DNA of 39,250 nt from Clostridia bacterium (GCA_012840125.1 DULZ01000028.1:1-39250); one strand, 5' to 3'. Counted from the first letter of the stretch, positions 19,639 through 28,306 are shown. A program made the numbers and translations. Notes: a model not told the origin generated them from the sequence alone.

Positions 19639-19667
19639 ATGAGGCAGGTAATTCCTTCCTGCCTCAT
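19639..19667. repeat. Perfect 10-bp inverted repeat upstream of fxsA
   Basis: ATGAGGCAGG (19639-19648) and CCTGCCTCAT (19658-19667) flank a 9-nt loop, between the HTH gene stop and the fxsA start. There is no T-tract, so it is not a classical terminator; it may be an mRNA processing or regulatory hairpin, or an operator. Confidence 0.6.
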
Positions 19668-19685
19668 CCTCGTTAAACTACTCTC

Positions 19686-19916
19686 CTAATCTTGTCCGGC
19701 AATGGAATGAATGCCAAACCGTTCGAAATGCTCCCGCAGGTGTTTAATGGTGCCCGGCGATGCGGCCAATACCTCTGCGATTTCCTCATCACTTCGATTC
19801 AAGCGAAGCTGCTCCATTAGAGCGTCAAAACTTATGCCTGCTTCTTCAGCTTTGCTTTTAAGACTTACATCCATGCTCCAAGGCACTCTTGACATAAACC
19901 TGTCCAAACATTCCAA
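19686..19916 (-). CDS. Small helix-turn-helix protein, unknown
   Basis: Up to 76 residues. The C-terminal half (RSDEEIAEVLAASPGTIKHL) looks like a helix-turn-helix of the kind found in sigma-factor region 4 or LuxR-type regulators. The N-terminal half (FMSRVPWSMDVSLKSKAEE) matches no domain I know. The start is uncertain: the TTG at 19916 abuts a GGGGG that is too close to serve as SD, and an ATG at 19895 has only a weak AGG. The upstream region holds a 9-bp inverted repeat whose distal arm covers that G-run. A DNA-binding regulator is likely; its target is unknown. Confidence 0.6.
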   Translation of the reverse strand: MECLDRFMSRVPWSMDVSLKSKAEEAGISFDALMEQLRLNRSDEEIAEVLAASPGTIKHLREHFERFGIHSIAGQD

Positions 19917-19918
19917 CC

Positions 19919-19960
19919 CCCTATCTTGGACATCTATGCTTATTCTTTCCTAAGATAGGG
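19919..19960. repeat. Inverted repeat over the HTH gene ribosome-binding region
   Basis: CCCTATCTT (19919-19927) and AAGATAGGG (19952-19960) are perfect complements separated by 24 nt. The arm nearer the gene contains the only G-rich candidate SD, so the repeat could hide the ribosome binding site in RNA or be a protein-binding operator. Confidence 0.55.
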
Positions 19961-19975
19961 TCCGGTATGTTGGCC

Positions 19976-21143
19976 TTAGCCAAAGGCCTTACCTATTCTC
20001 TCCACAGCCTCGCGCAGTAATAGCTCATCAACAACTAATGCCATCCGCACGTATCCTTCACCGTTTTCCCCGAAAGCAGTACCAGGCACCACCACCACGC
20101 CGGCCCGGTCTAATAGGTCCAAAGCAAATTGCCTGGCTGACCGGTAACCCCAGGGCAAAGGAGCCCACACAAACATGGAAGCCTTCGGCTTAGGTATCTG
20201 CCAACCGCAAGAGCTTAATCCGTCTACTAACACATCGCGCCTTTTTTGGTAAATGCGCGCATTTTGTTTGACCCATGCTTGGGAGCCGGTCAGGGCAGCA
20301 ATGCCGGCCATTTGCACTGGTTTAAAAACACCGAAGTCAATGTTGGATTTAACGGTAGCTAATCCTTGGATGACCTCCCGGTTTCCCACTACAAAGCCCA
20401 GCCTGCAGCCGGCCATACAGAAAGTCTTGGAAAAAGAGTGGAATTCAATGCAAACGTCTTTCGCCCCTGGTACTTCTAAAATACTGGGAGGCTGGTAGCC
20501 ATCATAAGCCAGTTCCGAATACGCCAAGTCATGACAGATGATAATATGATACCGGCGGGCAAAGGCAACGGCTTCCGCAAAAAACTCCAGGCCGGCCACC
20601 GCCGCAATGGGGTTATTAGGATAATTCAAAAACATGATTTTAGCCGCCCTGGCCACGGCGGGGGGGAATAGAGTTGAAATCAGGCAGGAACTCGTTTTCC
20701 GCCTTCAACGGCATTGGATACTTCACTCCACCGGCTAACACTACGCTGGCGGTATACACCGGGTAACCAGGGTCGGGCACCAGGGCAATATCGCCAGGGT
20801 TCAGATAGGCTAGCCCCAAGTGAGCCAAACCGTCCTGGGAACCCAAAACCGGCAGGATTTCCTGCTCTGGGTCCAGGGAAACCTTAAACCTGCTGTGGTA
20901 CCACTTGGCCACCGCTTCTTTGAATTCCAGCATGCCTGCTGTCAAGGGATACCCATAATTGCCCGATTGATTGATTTCCCTCGCTAATGCTTCCTTGATA
21001 TGCTCTGCCGGCGGCAGATCCGGGCTGCCAATACTCAGGTTAATCGGCACCATACCTTCCCGTTCCTTTTTTTTCCTCAAGTCGTCCAGTTCCGAAAAAA
21101 TGCTTGAACCTAATTGATTGAGCCGCTCAGCTGTACTGAACAT
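19976..21143 (-). pseudogene. DapL-family PLP aminotransferase, interrupted by a one-base frameshift
   Basis: Two adjoining frames together give one class I/II aminotransferase of about 390 residues. The N-terminal frame (to codon IPP) has INLSIGSPDLPP, YGYPLTAGMLEFKEAV and VPDPGYPVYTAS; the C-terminal frame has MFLNYPNNP, ICHDLAYSEL and the PLP-lysine motif SFSKTFCMAGCRLG. The break lies at a run of seven C on the coding strand (20660-20666); six C would join the frames as IPPAVARAAKIM. The pattern most resembles LL-diaminopimelate aminotransferase-like enzymes. ATG 21143 is preferred because GGGAGG lies 6 nt upstream. It overlaps the end of the PHP gene. True mutation, slippage site or sequencing error cannot be told apart here. 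Confidence 0.75.
20660..20666 (-). other. Frameshift site: homopolymer of seven C
   Basis: The plus strand has G7, which is C7 on the coding strand. One base too many separates the two halves of the aminotransferase. Downstream codons continue the family pattern without further damage. Confidence 0.85.
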
Positions 21144-21957
21144 CGTCATCCTCCCGCTTTCTCCTCAATTGTTCCACTATATTCCGGCTGGCGCCGCATT
21201 TCCCCAGCGATACGTCTTTAATCTTGCCATGAAAATCAGAACCGCCCGTGGCCACTAACCCGTGCAAACGACACAGCTCCATCAGGTACTGCCTGTAAGC
21301 AGGAGCATGTTCCGGGTAATCCACCTCCATACCCTCAATACCACAATCGATAATTCGCTTCACCAGGGAATTATCCTTCAGCAATCCCGGATGAGCCAGC
21401 ACAGGAACCCCTTTAGCCTTTTTTATCAGTTGGACGGCCGCTCTGAAATCTATTTTCTCTCTTGCCACGTAGGCCGGAGCTCCTTTGGTTAAGAACCGGG
21501 CGAAAGCCTCCTGCACATCCGTCACATACCCGGCATTGACCATGGCCACCGCCAAGTGAGGTCGGCCAATGACACCGGCACCGGCAATTTGCTGCACTTC
21601 GGCAAAATCCAGGGGAAAACCCAACTCAGCCAGCCGAAGGAGCATTTTCTTAATCCTGTTCGCCCGCTGTTCAGTCATCTCCTTCAATGCCTGTGCCAGG
21701 CAAGCCGCACGCCAATCGATGAAATAGCCAAGCAGGTGTACCTCGTGCCCGGCAAAATCAGTACTGAGTTCAATACCTGGAATCACCTCGACATTATATA
21801 CTCGCCCAAAGAACAGACCTTCCTCCAACCCGTCCACGGTATCGTGGTCAGTAATGGCCAGACCCTGCAGGCCCAGTTCTTTCGCCAGACCCACCAGCTC
21901 TCCGGGTTCCATGGAACCGTCGGAAGCCCTGGAATGAGTATGTAAATCGAATTCCAT
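21127..21957 (-). CDS. PHP-domain phosphoesterase (YciV/RNase AM-like)
   Basis: 276 residues from ATG 21957, behind AAGGAG; two upstream TTG codons are too near that site. PHP metal-binding motifs: DLHTHSRASDG at the N terminus, TDHDTVDG, the glutamate in VIPGIELS, the histidine in VLAHPG and GGSDFHG near the C terminus. The family hydrolyses phosphoesters, including 3',5'-nucleoside bisphosphates and 5' ends of RNA in the RNase AM group; the exact substrate is not shown. It overlaps the aminotransferase start by 17 bp, so the two are coupled. Confidence 0.88.
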   Translation of the reverse strand: MEFDLHTHSRASDGSMEPGELVGLAKELGLQGLAITDHDTVDGLEEGLFFGRVYNVEVIPGIELSTDFAGHEVHLLGYFIDWRAACLAQALKEMTEQRANRIKKMLLRLAELGFPLDFAEVQQIAGAGVIGRPHLAVAMVNAGYVTDVQEAFARFLTKGAPAYVAREKIDFRAAVQLIKKAKGVPVLAHPGLLKDNSLVKRIIDCGIEGMEVDYPEHAPAYRQYLMELCRLHGLVATGGSDFHGKIKDVSLGKCGASRNIVEQLRRKREDDDVQYS

Positions 21958-22030
21958 CAACAAACTCCTTTTGACTTATATCTTAAACTAATTGTAATCT
22001 CTTACAGCATGGAACACAAGTCAATTCAAT

Positions 22031-22993
22031 CTACTCCGCCGGCAGCACCTGTCCCAGCACCCGCAGCCAGTTGTCACCGGTTATTTTGTGAATATCTTCG
22101 TCGGAAAACCCCCTGCCCGCCAACCGGTCCAGCAGGCGCGGCCAGGCCATTGCCGTCTCCAGGCCGGGCAGCACTTGATCCATACCGTCAAAATCAGAGC
22201 CGAAGCCCACATGGTCCACCCCCATGACCGTAACGGCATGCTCCACATGATCCAGCAATTTGTCTACGGAAGGATGAAGACCGTCCACAAACTCCGGTAC
22301 AAAGGTGATCCCTACCAGGCCGCCTTTGACCGCCAGAGCCTTTAACTGCTCATCGGTTAAGTTGCGCCGGTGAGGACAGAGCTTCCGGCAGTTGGCATGG
22401 GTCACCACTACCGGGGCTTCACTGATTTCAAGGGCTTCCCAAAACCCTTTCTCTGCCAAGTGCGCTAAGTCCACCAGCATACCGAGCCGGTTCATTTCCC
22501 GGATCACTTGTTTGCCCAGCTCCGTTAAACCCCGGTGCCTTTCCCCCACGCCAACCCCATCGCCCAAACAGTTCCTGTCGTTCCAGGTCAGCCCTAAACT
22601 CCTTACGCCAAGGCGATGCAGGATACTCAAGGTATAGAGTTCCCCTTCCAGGGCTTCTCCCCCTTCAATGGACAAGAGGACACCTAAACACTCTTCCCGG
22701 TCCAACTCTGTCAATTCCCGCCGGGACTTGATGAGTCTCACCTTGGCCGCGTTTCTTTCCACTTCCCGGTGCAAAAGCTCGATACCTTGCAGTGCCCTCC
22801 GCAAAGCCCCTGCCTGCCGGTAAGGCTGCTCGATAAAGACAGCCAGGAACTGCAGCTTCACGCCTGCCTCCCTCAAGCGCACGAAATCCGCTTGACCTGC
22901 TTGACTTCGCTCCCCAAGAGAACGCCTGCCGTGCAGTACGTCCAACATGGAATCACAGTGGGCATCTACAATGGGATATCGATAAACTGTCAA
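22031..22993 (-). CDS. Peptidase family M19 (membrane dipeptidase family)
   Basis: 320 residues. Binuclear zinc ligands typical of M19 dipeptidases are visible: H12 and D14 in VDAHCDS, the bridging E110 in LLSIEGGE, H178 in DLAHLA, H199 in THANCRK and D267 in FGSDFDG. These enzymes cleave dipeptides, often with D-residues; bacterial forms lack the eukaryotic GPI anchor, and none is seen here. No signal peptide, so cytoplasmic. The start is a TTG at 22993 behind AAAGGAGGTG. The strong spoVS terminator just upstream means it needs its own promoter, which was not clearly seen. Confidence 0.88.
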   Translation of the reverse strand: MTVYRYPIVDAHCDSMLDVLHGRRSLGERSQAGQADFVRLREAGVKLQFLAVFIEQPYRQAGALRRALQGIELLHREVERNAAKVRLIKSRRELTELDREECLGVLLSIEGGEALEGELYTLSILHRLGVRSLGLTWNDRNCLGDGVGVGERHRGLTELGKQVIREMNRLGMLVDLAHLAEKGFWEALEISEAPVVVTHANCRKLCPHRRNLTDEQLKALAVKGGLVGITFVPEFVDGLHPSVDKLLDHVEHAVTVMGVDHVGFGSDFDGMDQVLPGLETAMAWPRLLDRLAGRGFSDEDIHKITGDNWLRVLGQVLPAE

Positions 22994-23037
22994 CCGCCAG
23001 CACCTCCTTTTGCTATTATCATAGTCTTTTTGATGAC

Positions 23038-23064
23038 AAAAAAAACTGCTCTGGAACAGAGCAG
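23038..23064 (-). terminator. spoVS terminator
   Basis: On the minus strand CTGCTCTG (23057-23064) pairs perfectly with CAGAGCAG (23046-23053) across a 3-nt loop, followed by T8 (plus-strand A8 at 23038-23045). Confidence 0.93.
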
Positions 23065-23094
23065 GTAAGTATCCCGGCTAACCGTATGTTGTTT

Positions 23095-23358
23095 CTATCT
23101 GGGCTCAACAATGAACTTAATGGCCGTTCTTTCCTCGCCGTCAATCACGATGTCGGTGAAGGCGGGAATACAAATCAGGTCCACTCCACTGGGTGCAACA
23201 AATCCCCTGGCTATAGCTACTGCTTTGACCGCTTGGTTGATCGCTCCTGCGCCAATTGCTTGGATTTCCGCACAACCTCTCTCTCGCAGTACACCTGCCA
23301 GAGCACCGGCTACGGAATTTGGGCTTGATTTCGCTGATACTTTCAAAACTTCCATCAT
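23095..23358 (-). CDS. spoVS: SpoVS, stage V sporulation protein S
   Basis: An 87-residue Alba-like protein of the highly conserved SpoVS family. Typical stretches are visible: EVLKVSAKSSPNSVAGALAG, IGAGAINQAVKAVAIARG, FVAPSGVDLICIPAFTDI and DGEERTAIKFIVEPR. In Bacillus it affects septation, coat assembly and engulfment through an unclear nucleic-acid-linked mechanism. The start is the ATG at 23358 or 23355 behind GGGAGG. A sigma-H-like promoter lies about 50 bp upstream (23411-23437) and a strong terminator follows, so it can be expressed on its own. Confidence 0.96.
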   Translation of the reverse strand: MMEVLKVSAKSSPNSVAGALAGVLRERGCAEIQAIGAGAINQAVKAVAIARGFVAPSGVDLICIPAFTDIVIDGEERTAIKFIVEPR

Positions 23359-23410
23359 CTTGACCTCCCGTAATTATTTCGTTTGTTTGGAGATTACCCA
23401 TATTCAGTAT

Positions 23411-23437
23411 ATTCTGCACCTTAGCGGAAAAACCTTT
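23411..23437 (-). promoter_or_regulatory. Sigma-H-like promoter of spoVS
   Basis: On the minus strand AAAGGTTTT (23429-23437), an 11-nt spacer, then GCAGAAT (23411-23417). This fits the Bacillus sigma-H pattern RnAGGAwWW-N11/12-RnnGAAT with one -35 mismatch. A TATACT overlapping the -10 could also serve sigma-A. Confidence 0.5.
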
Positions 23438-23460
23438 TAATCTAAAAACTTTTTTCCTTT

Positions 23461-24246
23461 TTAAAGCTCAATTGGGAAGTTAATACTTTCAATGGAACGG
23501 GCCAGACCATTGACTGAATTAATATCGATCACCACCGCATTAAATTGAGTTGGACCCTTGGCTAGATGAAACTTCACCGGCATCTGCGTTACAAACCTTT
23601 CGATGATCACCTCCGGTGCAATGCCTAATACTGAGTTCATCGGACCCGTCATGCCTACATCAGTAATATAAGCTGTACCATTAGGTAAAAGCCGTGTATC
23701 GGCGGTTTGGACGTGGGTGTGGGTGCCGCAAACGGCACTGACTTGCCCGTCTAACCAGAAACCCATGGCGTATTTTTCCGAGGTGGTTTCGGCGTGAAAA
23801 TCCACAATAGTATTGACCGTGACATGGCTCGTGTGCTGCACGATCTCCCTGACCGTCCTGAAGGGACAATCCAGGTTCTCCATGTAAACTCTTCCCAAAA
23901 GGTTGATCACGGTCAACTTTTCTCCATTGGCTACATCAAAAATACCATAACCTTTGCCCGGCGTTCCCGGCGGGTAATTGGCCGGCCTAATAATCCTTGG
24001 CTCCGTTTCAATGTAATCCAGCAGCTCTTTCTTATCCCAAACATGATTGCCCATGGTGATGACATTCACACCGTAGGCAAACAGCTCTTCTGCCACGGGA
24101 CGAGTTAACCCATTGCCGCCGGCGGCATTTTCTCCGTTAGCAATGACAAAATCAACGGCGTAATCATGAACAATCTTACTTAAGTATTGCTCCAATACTT
24201 GCCGACCCGGTTTTCCTACCACGTCCCCAACCATCAATACCCGCAA
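23461..24246 (-). CDS. ymdB: YmdB-family metallophosphoesterase
   Basis: 261 residues from a TTG at 24246 (MRVLMVGDVVGKPG), placed 8 nt after AAGGAGG; the longer frame from 24267 would have the SD inside it. Metal-binding motifs: GDVVGKPGR, the aspartate/asparagine in FVIANGENAAGGNG, MGNHVWD, DFHAETTSEK and CGTHTHVQTAD. Bacillus YmdB is a calcineurin-like phosphodiesterase acting on 2',3'-cyclic nucleotides and influencing biofilm versus motility choice. Its position just downstream of rny is conserved in Firmicutes; here one unknown gene lies between. spoVS follows. Confidence 0.94.
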   Translation of the reverse strand: MRVLMVGDVVGKPGRQVLEQYLSKIVHDYAVDFVIANGENAAGGNGLTRPVAEELFAYGVNVITMGNHVWDKKELLDYIETEPRIIRPANYPPGTPGKGYGIFDVANGEKLTVINLLGRVYMENLDCPFRTVREIVQHTSHVTVNTIVDFHAETTSEKYAMGFWLDGQVSAVCGTHTHVQTADTRLLPNGTAYITDVGMTGPMNSVLGIAPEVIIERFVTQMPVKFHLAKGPTQFNAVVIDINSVNGLARSIESINFPIEL

Positions 24247-24271
24247 GTATGCCCCTCCTTGCCGCAATCAA

Positions 24272-24874
24272 CTACTTCTTGAAAACGTGTACTTTTCCCT
24301 CTTCGCGAAAAGCGATCAGCTTCTTTCTCGGCACCGACCCTTTGAATTTTTCCAGCATGTAGTTAATAAACTCATCCTGCAGCAATAAATCATCCTCACT
24401 GATAGGATCTCCAATATCCAAATCTCTCATTAAACAATCACCGAATTCCTCATGCAAGAATGATATAATCAAAGCGATTTCGCCTTTCGAAACAGCATTG
24501 ACATCGTATTCGACCTTTAACAGGCTGGTTTTTTCCAGGGTTGTCCAGTGCACGGAGACGGTGGGCGGTTCTTTGCCTTCTAGGAAACTATATGCTGCCA
24601 GGCAATCGTTTAATCTATGGCTGCCCTGGCGAAATCTTTCCTCCGCGATGGGTTCCGCAAAGCTGAAAGATAAAGAAATCAGATTGTCATCCGGATTATA
24701 ACTGATGGCACAGATTTCGGGATATCGCATTAAAATAGAAATTAAAAGGCCTGCACTTTCCGAAACCCCTTCTCCATTATTGTAGATGAAATCCAACTGT
24801 AACACCTGCCTCTGACAAATCCTACTTGTGCTCTTTATTCTGCTTTCTAAAAGTATTCTCCTTCTGGCAACCAT
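24272..24874 (-). CDS. Conserved-looking protein of unknown function between rny and ymdB
   Basis: Up to 200 residues; no family recognised. No transmembrane segment. The composition is that of a globular alpha/beta protein (LDFIYNNGEG, AISYNPDDNLISLSFSF, VSVHWTTLEKTSLLKVEYD) with an acidic helical C-terminal part and a basic end (FREEGKVHVFKK). The start is uncertain: ATG 24874 has no SD, while a TTG at 24796, before DFIYNNGEG, has AGGTG at good spacing and would give about 174 residues. It lies 25 bp before ymdB, so it is probably co-transcribed with it and may act in RNA turnover, which is inference from position only. Confidence 0.7.
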   Translation of the reverse strand: MVARRRILLESRIKSTSRICQRQVLQLDFIYNNGEGVSESAGLLISILMRYPEICAISYNPDDNLISLSFSFAEPIAEERFRQGSHRLNDCLAAYSFLEGKEPPTVSVHWTTLEKTSLLKVEYDVNAVSKGEIALIISFLHEEFGDCLMRDLDIGDPISEDDLLLQDEFINYMLEKFKGSVPRKKLIAFREEGKVHVFKK

Positions 24875-24904
24875 CGTTGTGCAAAATTATTTTATACCAA
24901 TAGA

Positions 24905-24934
24905 AGAAAGCGATCCCATGAGAGATCGCTTTCT
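24905..24934 (-). terminator. Hairpin at the end of rny
   Basis: On the minus strand AGAAAGCGATC (24924-24934) pairs perfectly with GATCGCTTTCT (24905-24915) across an 8-nt loop; the T-tract is interrupted (TTCTATT). It may terminate partially or protect a 3' end. The rny stop lies in the first arm. Confidence 0.65.
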
Positions 24935-26504
24935 ACTTGGCGTATTCAACTGCCCTGGTCTCTCTGATGACTACCACCTTGATCTGACCCGGGTACTCCA
25001 ATTCCGCCTCAATTTTCTTAACAATATCTCTCGCTAACCTGACGGCCAGTAAATCATCCACTTTATCAGGCTTCACCATAATCCTGATTTCTCTACCGGC
25101 CTGGATAGCAAAAGCCTTCTCAACTCCATCAAATGAATCCGCGATTTCTTCCAGTTTTTCTAGCCTCTTAATATAGGTCTCCAGGGTTTCTCTCCGCGCG
25201 CCGGGTCGAGCTGCGGAAATGGCATCGGCAGCCTGCACCAGCACCGCTTCAATGGTTTGCGGTTCCACATCCCCATGGTGGGCACCGATGGCGTTAATTA
25301 CATCTGGATTCTCCTTATACTTTTTGGCAATTTCCATGCCAATGGCCACATGGGGCCCTTCTACTTCATGATCGACCGCTTTACCGATATCGTGCAGCAA
25401 ACCGGCCCGTTTAGCCAGCGCCACATCCACACCCAGTTCGGCGGCCATGGCCCCCGCCAGGTGAGCCACTTCAATAGAGTGCTTTAAGACATTCTGTCCA
25501 TAGCTGGTCCTAAACTTCAGCCTACCCAATAGTTTGACCAACTCAGGGTGGAGCCCATGGACACCGGTTTCAAAGACGGCTTGTTCGCCTTCTTCTCGAA
25601 TCCGCTGTTCCACTTCTTTTTGCGCTTTCTCCACCATTTCTTCGATCCGGGCAGGATGAATGCGCCCGTCATTAATCAGCTTCTCCAAAGCCACTCTGGC
25701 AATTTCTCTCCGAATGGGGTCAAACCCTGAGAGAATAACAGCTTCCGGTGTATCATCGATGATTAAGTCGACACCGGTCAGGGTTTCCAGGGCCCTGATA
25801 TTGCGTCCCTCTCTACCGATGATACGGCCTTTCATTTCATCATTCGGCAAAGCTACAACTGAAACGGTGGTTTCTGCTACATGGTCAGCAGCACAACGCT
25901 GAATCGCCAAGGTGATCACTTCTCTTGCTCTTTTGTCAGCTTCATCCTTAGCTTGGGCCTCAATTTCCTTGATCATCATCGCCGCGTCATGCTTGATTTC
26001 TTCCTCGATGCTGGCCAATAAAAGCTTCCTCGCCTCTTCGGAAGTCAAGCCGGAGAGTCTCTCCAACTCTGCTACTTGCTTGGCGTACACCTCCGCCAGC
26101 TCAGCTCTCTGTTCCTCCAGTTCAGCTTCCTTCCGTTGGAGATTTTCCTCTTTACGTTCCATCATTTCGCCTTTACGTTCCAAGGCTTCTTCTTTTTGCA
26201 CGAGCCGCCGCTCCAAGCGCTGGAGCTCGTTACGGCGCTCCCGGTACTCTCGATCGGCTTCATTACGCAGCCGGTGAACTTCTTCCTTGGCTTCCAAGAT
26301 GGCCTCTCGCTTCTTTGCTTCAGCATCCTTTTCAGCTTCTTCAATGATTCTTGCTGCCGCTTCCTCGGCAGAGGCAATTTTTGCCTCGGACAAGTGCTTG
26401 CGCACCAGGTAGCCCACCGCTAAACCAACAGCTAAACAGATGATACCAACGGTTAAGTATCCCCAAAAAATACTTCTCACCTCCTTATCAAAGATCGCCA
26501 GCAA
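24933..26504 (-). CDS. rny: Ribonuclease Y
   Basis: A 512-523 residue membrane-anchored endoribonuclease that starts mRNA decay. Domain order: one N-terminal membrane span ([20 protein letters not shown]), a long charged coiled coil (roughly 30-190) rich in Glu/Lys/Arg, a KH domain with [15 protein letters not shown], and an HD domain with [13 protein letters not shown]. The start is unusual: a perfect AAGGAGGTGA (26477-26486) lies inside the frame opened by the TTG at 26504, and the codon at optimal distance after it is ATT (26469-26471). Starting there gives the family's normal length. The coordinates keep the outer TTG. Confidence 0.93.
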   Translation of the reverse strand: MLAIFDKEVRSIFWGYLTVGIICLAVGLAVGYLVRKHLSEAKIASAEEAAARIIEEAEKDAEAKKREAILEAKEEVHRLRNEADREYRERRNELQRLERRLVQKEEALERKGEMMERKEENLQRKEAELEEQRAELAEVYAKQVAELERLSGLTSEEARKLLLASIEEEIKHDAAMMIKEIEAQAKDEADKRAREVITLAIQRCAADHVAETTVSVVALPNDEMKGRIIGREGRNIRALETLTGVDLIIDDTPEAVILSGFDPIRREIARVALEKLINDGRIHPARIEEMVEKAQKEVEQRIREEGEQAVFETGVHGLHPELVKLLGRLKFRTSYGQNVLKHSIEVAHLAGAMAAELGVDVALAKRAGLLHDIGKAVDHEVEGPHVAIGMEIAKKYKENPDVINAIGAHHGDVEPQTIEAVLVQAADAISAARPGARRETLETYIKRLEKLEEIADSFDGVEKAFAIQAGREIRIMVKPDKVDDLLAVRLARDIVKKIEAELEYPGQIKVVVIRETRAVEYAK

Positions 26505-26778
26505 ATGGATAAGCTATGGTTACAAAATAATGCCGAGCAACACTCGGCATATGTTAGAAGCTATCACCTTTTTCCAACTGGTATTCCATAAAATGACTTC
26601 CGGCTTAATATACCTTAACATCGTCCTTGATCGAATACGATTAAAGCAGACCACTCCCTCAAGCTGGGGCTCTACGTAAAGGTATCCAAAACCCGTTTCA
26701 TCATCTCTATGGAAAACACAAGGTGGCAGTTTCCAACACTACTCTTCTTTTGTATTTTAATATTGCCAGGTTTGCCTG
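26505..26778 (-). other. Intergenic leader between recX and rny with a terminator-like hairpin
   Basis: No gene is evident in about 270 bp. A possible -10 TATATT (26607-26612, minus strand) precedes an 11-codon frame (ATG GAA TAC ... TTC TAA, around 26560-26590). Then comes a perfect hairpin, ATGCCGAG (26543-26550) with CTCGGCAT (26530-26537), followed by TATTTTG. It may end the recA-recX transcript or act as an attenuator before rny. Confidence 0.45.
26525..26550 (-). terminator. Terminator-like hairpin upstream of rny
   Basis: An 8-bp perfect stem (26543-26550 with 26530-26537) with a 5-nt loop, followed on the minus strand by TATTTTG; about 25 bp upstream of the TTG that opens the rny frame. 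Confidence 0.65.
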
Positions 26779-27261
26779 TCAAGTTTGATTAACTTCGGAA
26801 AAATCAATCCCGAGTTCATAAATCGACCGGCGGATAATCTCCGGAGAAAAACCCCTGCGCAGCAGGAAATTGAACAATTTGTACTGGTTCACACCTTGGG
26901 ACTGCAATTTAGTCAACTTGGCACGCACGGCATTCTTGGCCAACAATAATTCCTGCTCCTCCGGTAACAATTCATCAAGAACCTGATTGATGATTTCCTC
27001 CCTGATGCCTTGTTGGAGGAGCTCACTCCTCAATCGCCTACGTCCCATCGGTTTGAAGCGGATACGGTCCTCAATCCAAAAACGGGCGAATTCGCCGTCA
27101 TTAAGATAATTTCTCTCCTCGCAGTAAAGGATGACCGCTTTCACATCTTCTTCGGGAAAACCTCTATTCCTCAACTTCTGCTCCAATTGGTTCTTGGCAT
27201 ACCTTTTTCTCCCCAAGAGAGTCAATGCATAGGATAGGGCCTTTTTGTTCAGCTCCGTCAT
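26779..27261 (-). CDS. recX: RecX, regulator of RecA
   Basis: A 160-residue, highly helical RecX with three tandem three-helix repeats: ALSYALTLLGRKRYAKNQLE, YLNDGEFARFWIEDR and the C-terminal KLFNFLLRRGFSPEII. RecX binds RecA filaments and modulates strand exchange and SOS induction. It starts with ATG 4 bp after the recA stop, so it is co-expressed with recA under LexA control. Confidence 0.93.
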   Translation of the reverse strand: MTELNKKALSYALTLLGRKRYAKNQLEQKLRNRGFPEEDVKAVILYCEERNYLNDGEFARFWIEDRIRFKPMGRRRLRSELLQQGIREEIINQVLDELLPEEQELLLAKNAVRAKLTKLQSQGVNQYKLFNFLLRRGFSPEIIRRSIYELGIDFSEVNQT

Positions 27262-27265
27262 AATC

Positions 27266-28291
27266 TCATCCTAAATCGCTCTTTTCCTTACCGGCTTCTC
27301 TTTGCCTGTTAGGAAAATAGTGATGGCGGATAGCTTCTTCAATAGCCGCAGTTATATCTTTATGTTGTTTCAAGAATTCCTTAACATTCTCCCTGCCTTG
27401 GCCCAGTCGCTCGTCATTATACGAATACCAGGCACCGCTTTTTTGGATGATGTTCAATTCCGTCCCCAGATCAAGAACGCATCCTTCCCTGGAGATACCT
27501 TCTCCATACATAATATCAAAATCAGCTTGCTTAAAGGGAGGTGCCATTTTGTTTTTGACCACTTTGACCCTGGTCCTGGCTCCAACCAGCTCGTCTCCTT
27601 GCTTGATGTTTTCCACCCGTTTGATTTCCATACGCACGGAAGCATAAAACTTAAGGGCTCGTCCACCGGGGGTGGTTTCGGGATTGCCAAACATAACTCC
27701 TACTTTTTCCCGCAGTTGGTTGATAAAAATGGCTATGGTCTTTGATTTATTAATCGCACCGGCCAGTTTGCGCAATGCTTGAGACATTAAACGGGCCTGC
27801 AAGCCTACGTGACTGTCACCCATTTCTCCTTCAATTTCCGCGCGGGGAACTAAAGCCGCCACAGAGTCAATGACCACCACATCCACCGCGTTGCTTCTGA
27901 CGAGGGCTTCAGCAATCTCTAAAGCTTGCTCTCCCGTATCGGGCTGGGATAACAACAGGTTATCCACATCTACTCCCAAATTGGCCGCATAATTGGGATC
28001 TAAAGCATGTTCTGCATCAATAAACGCGGCAATCCCTCCTGTTTTCTGGGCTTCCGCGACAATATGGAGGGCTACCGTGGTTTTGCCGGAAGATTCCGGG
28101 CCAAAGATCTCAATAATTCTCCCCCTGGGCACTCCCCCAATGCCCAACGCTATATCTAAAGACAGGGCTCCTGTCGGTATAACCTCAATATTCATGCCGG
28201 TGGTCTGCCCCAGGCGCATAATCGAACCTTTACCAAACTGCCTTTCAATCTGCAGCAGAGCCGCTTCCAGGGCCTTTTGTTTATCAGTCAT
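27266..28291 (-). CDS. recA: RecA recombinase
   Basis: A 341-residue RecA, shorter at the C terminus than some. The N-terminal oligomerisation helix is followed by the ATPase core with Walker A GPESSGKT (64-71), Walker [13 protein letters not shown], and loop L2 with [22 protein letters not shown]. It forms filaments on single-stranded DNA, drives recombination and triggers LexA cleavage. The ATG at 28291 follows GGGAGGG. A near-consensus promoter (28330-28359) and a LexA box (28307-28320) lie upstream; recX is in the same transcript. Confidence 0.98.
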   Translation of the reverse strand: MTDKQKALEAALLQIERQFGKGSIMRLGQTTGMNIEVIPTGALSLDIALGIGGVPRGRIIEIFGPESSGKTTVALHIVAEAQKTGGIAAFIDAEHALDPNYAANLGVDVDNLLLSQPDTGEQALEIAEALVRSNAVDVVVIDSVAALVPRAEIEGEMGDSHVGLQARLMSQALRKLAGAINKSKTIAIFINQLREKVGVMFGNPETTPGGRALKFYASVRMEIKRVENIKQGDELVGARTRVKVVKNKMAPPFKQADFDIMYGEGISREGCVLDLGTELNIIQKSGAWYSYNDERLGQGRENVKEFLKQHKDITAAIEEAIRHHYFPNRQREAGKEKSDLG

Positions 28292-28306
28292 TAATTACCC
28301 TCCCTA

